In this document: in pieces, positions 60,414 through 64,000 of the stretch
Layout of the letters: each line of letters opens with the position of its first letter
How positions within the stretch are numbered: the stretch's first letter is position 1
Notes under the pieces: model-generated
What the model was told of the DNA's origin: nothing
The model's input: only the letters and a program-made list of their open reading frames with translations
The model's database searches: none
From: an uncultured Campylobacter sp.
GTDB taxonomy: Bacteria > Campylobacterota > Campylobacteria > Campylobacterales > Campylobacteraceae
Direction: 5' to 3'
DNA: 64,000 bases
Assembly: GCF_937959485.1 (NCBI RefSeq)
Contig: NZ_CALGPY010000006.1
Coordinates: forward strand, 62,001 to 126,000
Translations under genes and position numbers: made by a program

Positions 60414-60827
60414 TTAATACGCCTTTACGAGCCGTAAATTTTTTAGATATATGACGCCGTCAAAAACGCCGCCTCCATTCGGCGCAGGCCAAGAAATGGC
60501 AATTCTTTTCGGCTCCTCGTCGTATTTAGGCTCGCAATAATTCTTTGAGCAGTCTATTTTGAATACCTCTTTATCGTTACTATCAAAATCCGTCTGGGTA
60601 GAATTTTTAGGAATTTCCAGCGTTTGGATTATACGATACGGCTCGCCCTCTTTTGTGCGGGCGGACATTATTTTTATTAGCGTGTCTGCGCTGCCGTCCG
60701 AGGTCCTATAGACCCCGTCTTGCCCCAAGCCCGCCAGCTCGAATTTTTTCTCCTTGCTATAAAATGCCGAGATTATGGAGCAGCCGCTAAAAAGCAAAGC
60801 TGCCGCAAATAACGCAAACGCCCTCAT
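60414..60827 (-). CDS. Lipoprotein of unknown function
   Basis: A 137-residue lipoprotein: signal sequence with lipobox LLFSGC (Cys16), then a beta-rich domain (YRTSDGSADTLIKIMSA, TLEIPKNST, GGGVFDGVIYLKNLRL). One further Cys pair (IDCSKNYCEP) could form a disulfide. AAGGAGG lies before the ATG. It follows the DUF711 gene by 24 bases on the same strand and may share its transcript. Family unknown. Confidence 0.75.
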   Translation of the reverse strand: MRAFALFAAALLFSGCSIISAFYSKEKKFELAGLGQDGVYRTSDGSADTLIKIMSARTKEGEPYRIIQTLEIPKNSTQTDFDSNDKEVFKIDCSKNYCEPKYDEEPKRIAISWPAPNGGGVFDGVIYLKNLRLVKAY

Positions 60828-60851
60828 TTTTCCTCCTTAAGCCGGTTAAAT

Positions 60852-62189
60852 TTAGTTTTTAAAACTATGGATAGGCGCGGGTATCTGGCCGCCGCGGGCG
60901 ATGAAGTTGGCCGATGAGTTTTTATTTACGCTCATCACGGGCGCGCTGCCCAGAAGCCCGCCAAATTCCAGCGTGTCGCCCTCTTTGCCTTTTGGGATTA
61001 TGCGCACGGCGGTCGTTTTTTGATTTATCACGCCGATCGCGGCCTCGTCGGCTATGATCGCGGCGATCGTCTGCTCGGGCGTATCCTGCGGGATCGCGAT
61101 CATATCGAGCCCCACAGAGCAGATCGCAGTCATCGCTTCGAGCTTTTCTAAATTTAACGAGCCTGCGCGCACTGCGGCTATCATGCCTTCGTCTTCGGAG
61201 ACGGGGATAAACGCGCCGCTAAGCCCGCCTACTTGGTTGCACGCCATTACTCCGCCCTTTTTGACCGCGTCGTTTAGTAGCGCAAGCGCGGCCGTCGTGC
61301 CGTGCGTGCCGACGCGCTCTAAGCCCATCTCCTCAAGCACGCGTGCGACCGAATCGCCCACCGCCGGGGTTGGGGCTAGCGAGAGATCGACGATGCCAAA
61401 TTTCACGCCCAGGCGCTCGGATGCCATTTGGCCTACGAGCTGTCCGATGCGCGTGATCTTAAACGCCGTCTTTTTTACGGTCTCGGCGACCACGTCAAAG
61501 CTCGCTCCTCGTACCTTCTCAAGCGCGCGTTTTACGACGCCCGGGCCGCTAACGCCCACGTTTATGACGACTTCGGCCTCGCCCACGCCGTGAAATGCGC
61601 CCGCCATAAAGGGATTATCCTCGACGGCGTTGGCAAATACGACGAGTTTGGCGGCGCCTAAATTAGAAAGCCGCGCCGTCTCTTTGATCACGCGCCCCAT
61701 GTCGGCGACCGCGCTCATATTTATGCCCGTTTTGGTCGAGCCGATATTTACCGACGAGCAGACCTTTTGCGTCGCGGCAAGCGCGGCGGGGATGGAGTCG
61801 ATTAAAATTTTATCGCCCTTTGCGTAGCCCTTTTGCACTAGCGCCGAAAAGCCGCCGATAAAGTCGATACCGACCTTTTGTGCCGCCTCGTCCATCGCTC
61901 TAGCAAGTGGGACGTAGTCTGCGGCATTCGTCGCAGCGCCGATAATGGCGATAGGCGTTACGCAGACGCGTTTGTTTACGATCGGGATGCCAAGCTCTGC
62001 TGAAATTTCATTGCCGACCTTTACCAGATCGCGCGCCTTGTCGGTGATCTTGGCGTAAATTTTCTCCGCCGCCTTGTCAATATCAGGATCGATGCAGTCA
62101 AGCAGGCTGATGCCCATCGTGATCGTGCGGATGTCGAAATTTTGCTCCTCGATCATCGCGATCGTTTCGGTTACGTTTTTTATGTCCAT
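60852..62189 (-). CDS. DUF711 (PFL/UPF0210) family protein
   Basis: A 445-residue cytoplasmic protein of the UPF0210 family. The start TETIAMIEEQNFDIRTITMGISL matches the family. GGFSALVQKGY, SVNIGSTKTGINM, VFANAVEDNPFMAGAFHG, GVSGPGVVKRAL and SLAPTPAVGDSVARVLEEMG are conserved. The enzyme activity is not established; the fold has a glycyl-radical-enzyme-like barrel. It is paired with the ACT protein just upstream, the usual arrangement, implying joint regulation by a small ligand. Confidence 0.92.
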   Translation of the reverse strand: MDIKNVTETIAMIEEQNFDIRTITMGISLLDCIDPDIDKAAEKIYAKITDKARDLVKVGNEISAELGIPIVNKRVCVTPIAIIGAATNAADYVPLARAMDEAAQKVGIDFIGGFSALVQKGYAKGDKILIDSIPAALAATQKVCSSVNIGSTKTGINMSAVADMGRVIKETARLSNLGAAKLVVFANAVEDNPFMAGAFHGVGEAEVVINVGVSGPGVVKRALEKVRGASFDVVAETVKKTAFKITRIGQLVGQMASERLGVKFGIVDLSLAPTPAVGDSVARVLEEMGLERVGTHGTTAALALLNDAVKKGGVMACNQVGGLSGAFIPVSEDEGMIAAVRAGSLNLEKLEAMTAICSVGLDMIAIPQDTPEQTIAAIIADEAAIGVINQKTTAVRIIPKGKEGDTLEFGGLLGSAPVMSVNKNSSANFIARGGQIPAPIHSFKN

Positions 62190-62198
62190 TTGCGCGCC

Positions 62199-62465
62199 TT
62201 AGATGTTGTGCATGGCGTCGAAAATCGCCGAGCTTTGGATGTTGATCTTTACTTTTAGCTTTTCGCCTAGCTCGTTTAGCTCCCCCTTTAGAGCCGTGAA
62301 GTCCTGCTTTTCCTCGCTGGAAACCACCGCCATCATCGTAAAAAACTCGTCCAAAACCGTCTGGCTGATGTCGTCTATGTTTAGCCCAAGCTGCGCGAGC
62401 TTAGCCGAAACGCCCGCCACAATGCCAACTTTGTCCTTGCCGATCACCGTTACGATCGCTTTCAT
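62199..62465 (-). CDS. ACT-domain protein (UPF0237)
   Basis: An 88-residue single ACT domain that likely binds an amino acid or similar ligand and regulates its partner, the DUF711 protein. KAIVTVIGKDKVGIVAGVSAKLAQLGLNI (about 2-30, the first strand-helix) and DEFFTMMAVVS are typical. It ends nine bases before the DUF711 start. Confidence 0.92.
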   Translation of the reverse strand: MKAIVTVIGKDKVGIVAGVSAKLAQLGLNIDDISQTVLDEFFTMMAVVSSEEKQDFTALKGELNELGEKLKVKINIQSSAIFDAMHNI

Positions 62466-62519
62466 TCTTACTCCTTTTTAAAATTTAGTGCTTTTGAGCG
62501 TGGAAGCCTTTTAAAACGG

Positions 62520-63017
62520 TTAAGCTTTGCCGCCGTTTGAAATTATCAGCGCGAACACGATTGCGACCAAAGCGTAAAATATTACCGCGAGCCATATCGC
62601 CCATCTATTCACGCCACCGCCCTTTCTTAGGACTTCGTCGTCCTGTTTATCCAGCAATGAAACAAAACTATCGCAAACGTAATATTTTGCCATAGTCCCG
62701 CTACTGACGCTAATCGCCATTCCTATACTTCTATCATATTCATCCAAAAACGGAATAAAGCAAGAAATTACCACAACGGCAAATAGGGCTGCGGCAATTT
62801 TATACTCCTTGCGGTACAGAAAAAAGAACAGCGTACCGAAAAAGGCCCACCAACTCCACGTGCTTACGTAAGTTAGTTCGCGCTGCTTGCCCGCGGCGAA
62901 AAATTTCTCGCAGGCGCGTGCGTAAATTTCAACCTTACTAGGGGTCTGCAAGAAAATTTCCAGCTTCTGTCGAAGCAACTTGCCGTCAGATAAAATTTCT
63001 CTAGCGTAATCCGTCAT
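62520..63017 (-). CDS. DUF2628-like membrane protein
   Basis: A 165-residue protein with three or four membrane helices (about 52-68, 74-92, 140-160) after a soluble start. WSWWAFFGTLFFFLYRKEYKIA, given here in part, with WWAFFxxxFFFLYRK, is the motif of DUF2628-type proteins, whose function is unknown. It starts ten bases after trpS on the same strand with AAGGAG, so is probably cotranscribed with it. Confidence 0.72.
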   Translation of the reverse strand: MTDYAREILSDGKLLRQKLEIFLQTPSKVEIYARACEKFFAAGKQRELTYVSTWSWWAFFGTLFFFLYRKEYKIAAALFAVVVISCFIPFLDEYDRSIGMAISVSSGTMAKYYVCDSFVSLLDKQDDEVLRKGGGVNRWAIWLAVIFYALVAIVFALIISNGGKA

Positions 63018-63027
63018 CTCACTCTCC

Positions 63028-63996
63028 TTAGCGATAAATCCCCACGGCGGCGCGGACTTTTTGCATCAATGAAGCAGCCGTCGCAGCCGCCCTTTGCGCG
63101 CCCTGTCTTAGCATCTCGTCTAAAATTTCGCGGTGACTTTGATAGTATTCAAATTTATCTCGCGCGTCTTTGAAATAGCCCTGCACGAGCTCGTTTAGAT
63201 ACGCCTTAAAATGCCCGTGTCCCTCGCCTCCGCGCTCGTAGCGAGCCTGCAGCTCCGTCTGCTCCGCCTCGTTTAAAAACAGCTTCGCGATATTATAGAC
63301 ATTGCATCCGCGCCACTGCTTAGGCGCCTGCAGCGGCTCAGAGGTCGTTACGATACTTGAAATTTGCTTCTTTAGCGTCGCGGCATCTGCAAAAATATCG
63401 ATCGTATTGCCGTAGCTCTTGCTCATCTTAGCACCGTCTGTGCCCGGCACGATCGCCACTTCATCATTTACGCGCGCTTGCGGAATAGTTAAAATTTCGC
63501 CGTGGGCGTTGTTAAATTTAAGCGCGATGTCGCGAGCGATCTCGACGTGCTGGATCTGATCCTTGCCCACGGGCACGACCTCTGCGCTGTATAGCAGGAT
63601 GTCCGCCGCCATCAGCACGGGGTAGCTGAACAGATCGTGCTTGCTCTCAAAGCCCTTGGCGATCTTGTCTTTGTATGCGTGCGCTCGCTCGAGTAGCCCC
63701 ATCGGCGTATATCCGCTTAAAATCCAGTAAAGCTCCAGCACCTCTTTCACGTCGCTTTGCACCCAAAATACCGTCTTCTTCGGATCGATCCCGAGAGACA
63801 AAAACGCCGCGGCGGCCTCGTAGGTTGAGCTTTTAAGCTTTGCGCCGTCGCTTACGGACGTGAGCGCATGGTAGTTTGCGATAAACATAAACATCTGCTC
63901 TCCCGCGTTTTGCGCATCCACCATCTGCTTGATGCTCGCGAAGTAGTTGCCCAAATGCAGCTTGCCGCTGGGCTGAAGACCCGTTAAAATTCTCAT
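63028..63996 (-). CDS. trpS: Tryptophanyl-tRNA synthetase
   Basis: Charges tRNA-Trp. 322 residues, normal length. The HIGH-type motif is PSGKLHLGNY (about 9-18) and the KMSKS motif is GAKMSKSYGN (about 193-202). HVEIARDIALKFN and LLYSAEVVPVGKDQIQH are conserved active-site pieces. The start lies four bases from the window's right edge, so its promoter is outside. Confidence 0.96.
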   Translation of the reverse strand: MRILTGLQPSGKLHLGNYFASIKQMVDAQNAGEQMFMFIANYHALTSVSDGAKLKSSTYEAAAAFLSLGIDPKKTVFWVQSDVKEVLELYWILSGYTPMGLLERAHAYKDKIAKGFESKHDLFSYPVLMAADILLYSAEVVPVGKDQIQHVEIARDIALKFNNAHGEILTIPQARVNDEVAIVPGTDGAKMSKSYGNTIDIFADAATLKKQISSIVTTSEPLQAPKQWRGCNVYNIAKLFLNEAEQTELQARYERGGEGHGHFKAYLNELVQGYFKDARDKFEYYQSHREILDEMLRQGAQRAAATAASLMQKVRAAVGIYR

Positions 63997-64000
63997 CGTT

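Overview
The window looks like chromosomal DNA of a Campylobacter of the higher-GC oral type (C. gracilis-like). This rests on gene content and order: mrp - ispDF - an HP1021/Cj1608-type orphan regulator - an ATP-sulfurylase-like gene - pgpA, the thiS/F/G/H/E set, ribH-nusB-pyrF, and the long form of DapD. The species name is an inference.

Layout. (1) 1-6772: an AT-rich run of fourteen small minus-strand genes, several of immunity-protein type (MafI-like, SMI1/KNR4, an Imm41-like tandem pair), with no toxin gene in view. (2) 6851-10230: a small decayed integrative element in tRNA-Lys, bounded by a copied tRNA 3' end, with an intact tyrosine integrase and about 1.9 kb of gene remnants; the Val-Asp-Lys tRNA cluster follows. 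(3) 10645-13384: a lytic transglycosylase, kdsA and a PH-domain protein, then a tRNA-Glu(CUC). (4) 13676-17855: a nickel ECF transporter operon (nikK-M-L-Q-O) behind a textbook NikR operator. (5) 17960-27095: serS, a nadD-rsfS fusion, an NSS transporter, a LysE exporter, sodB, an SMR exporter, ribH-nusB-pyrF. (6) 27096-28588: a short worn CRISPR array without cas genes, hairpins, a frameshifted pathogenicity-locus (Cdd1) gene and a 60-bp direct repeat. (7) 30670-39687: thiamine thiazole genes (thiS, F, G, H and a ThiE-family gene) spread over 7.5 kb, with a Sel1 gene and an ABC-F ATPase. (8) 39894-48510: CDF transporter, dapD, two AT-rich or secreted unknowns, mrp-thiC. (9) 48729-58596: ispDF, orphan regulator, ATP-sulfurylase-like protein, pgpA, a hydrolase, a three-gene operon of unknown function, uvrB. 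(10) 59518-63996: small unknowns, a lipoprotein, a DUF711 protein with an ACT protein, and trpS.

Two themes cut across the regions. First, many conserved enzymes carry long low-complexity insertions or tails absent from their families: KdsA about 120 residues, NadD about 155, NusB about 210, the ThiE-like protein about 200, IspD about 65, the ATP-sulfurylase-like protein about 185 plus a long N-terminus. Second, the spacers are unusually long and dense in AAATTT-centred words, often perfect palindromes with GC-rich arms; some same-strand spacers are open reading frames from one real gene to the next. Both may come from one process that spreads AAATTT-rich DNA through genes and spacers alike.
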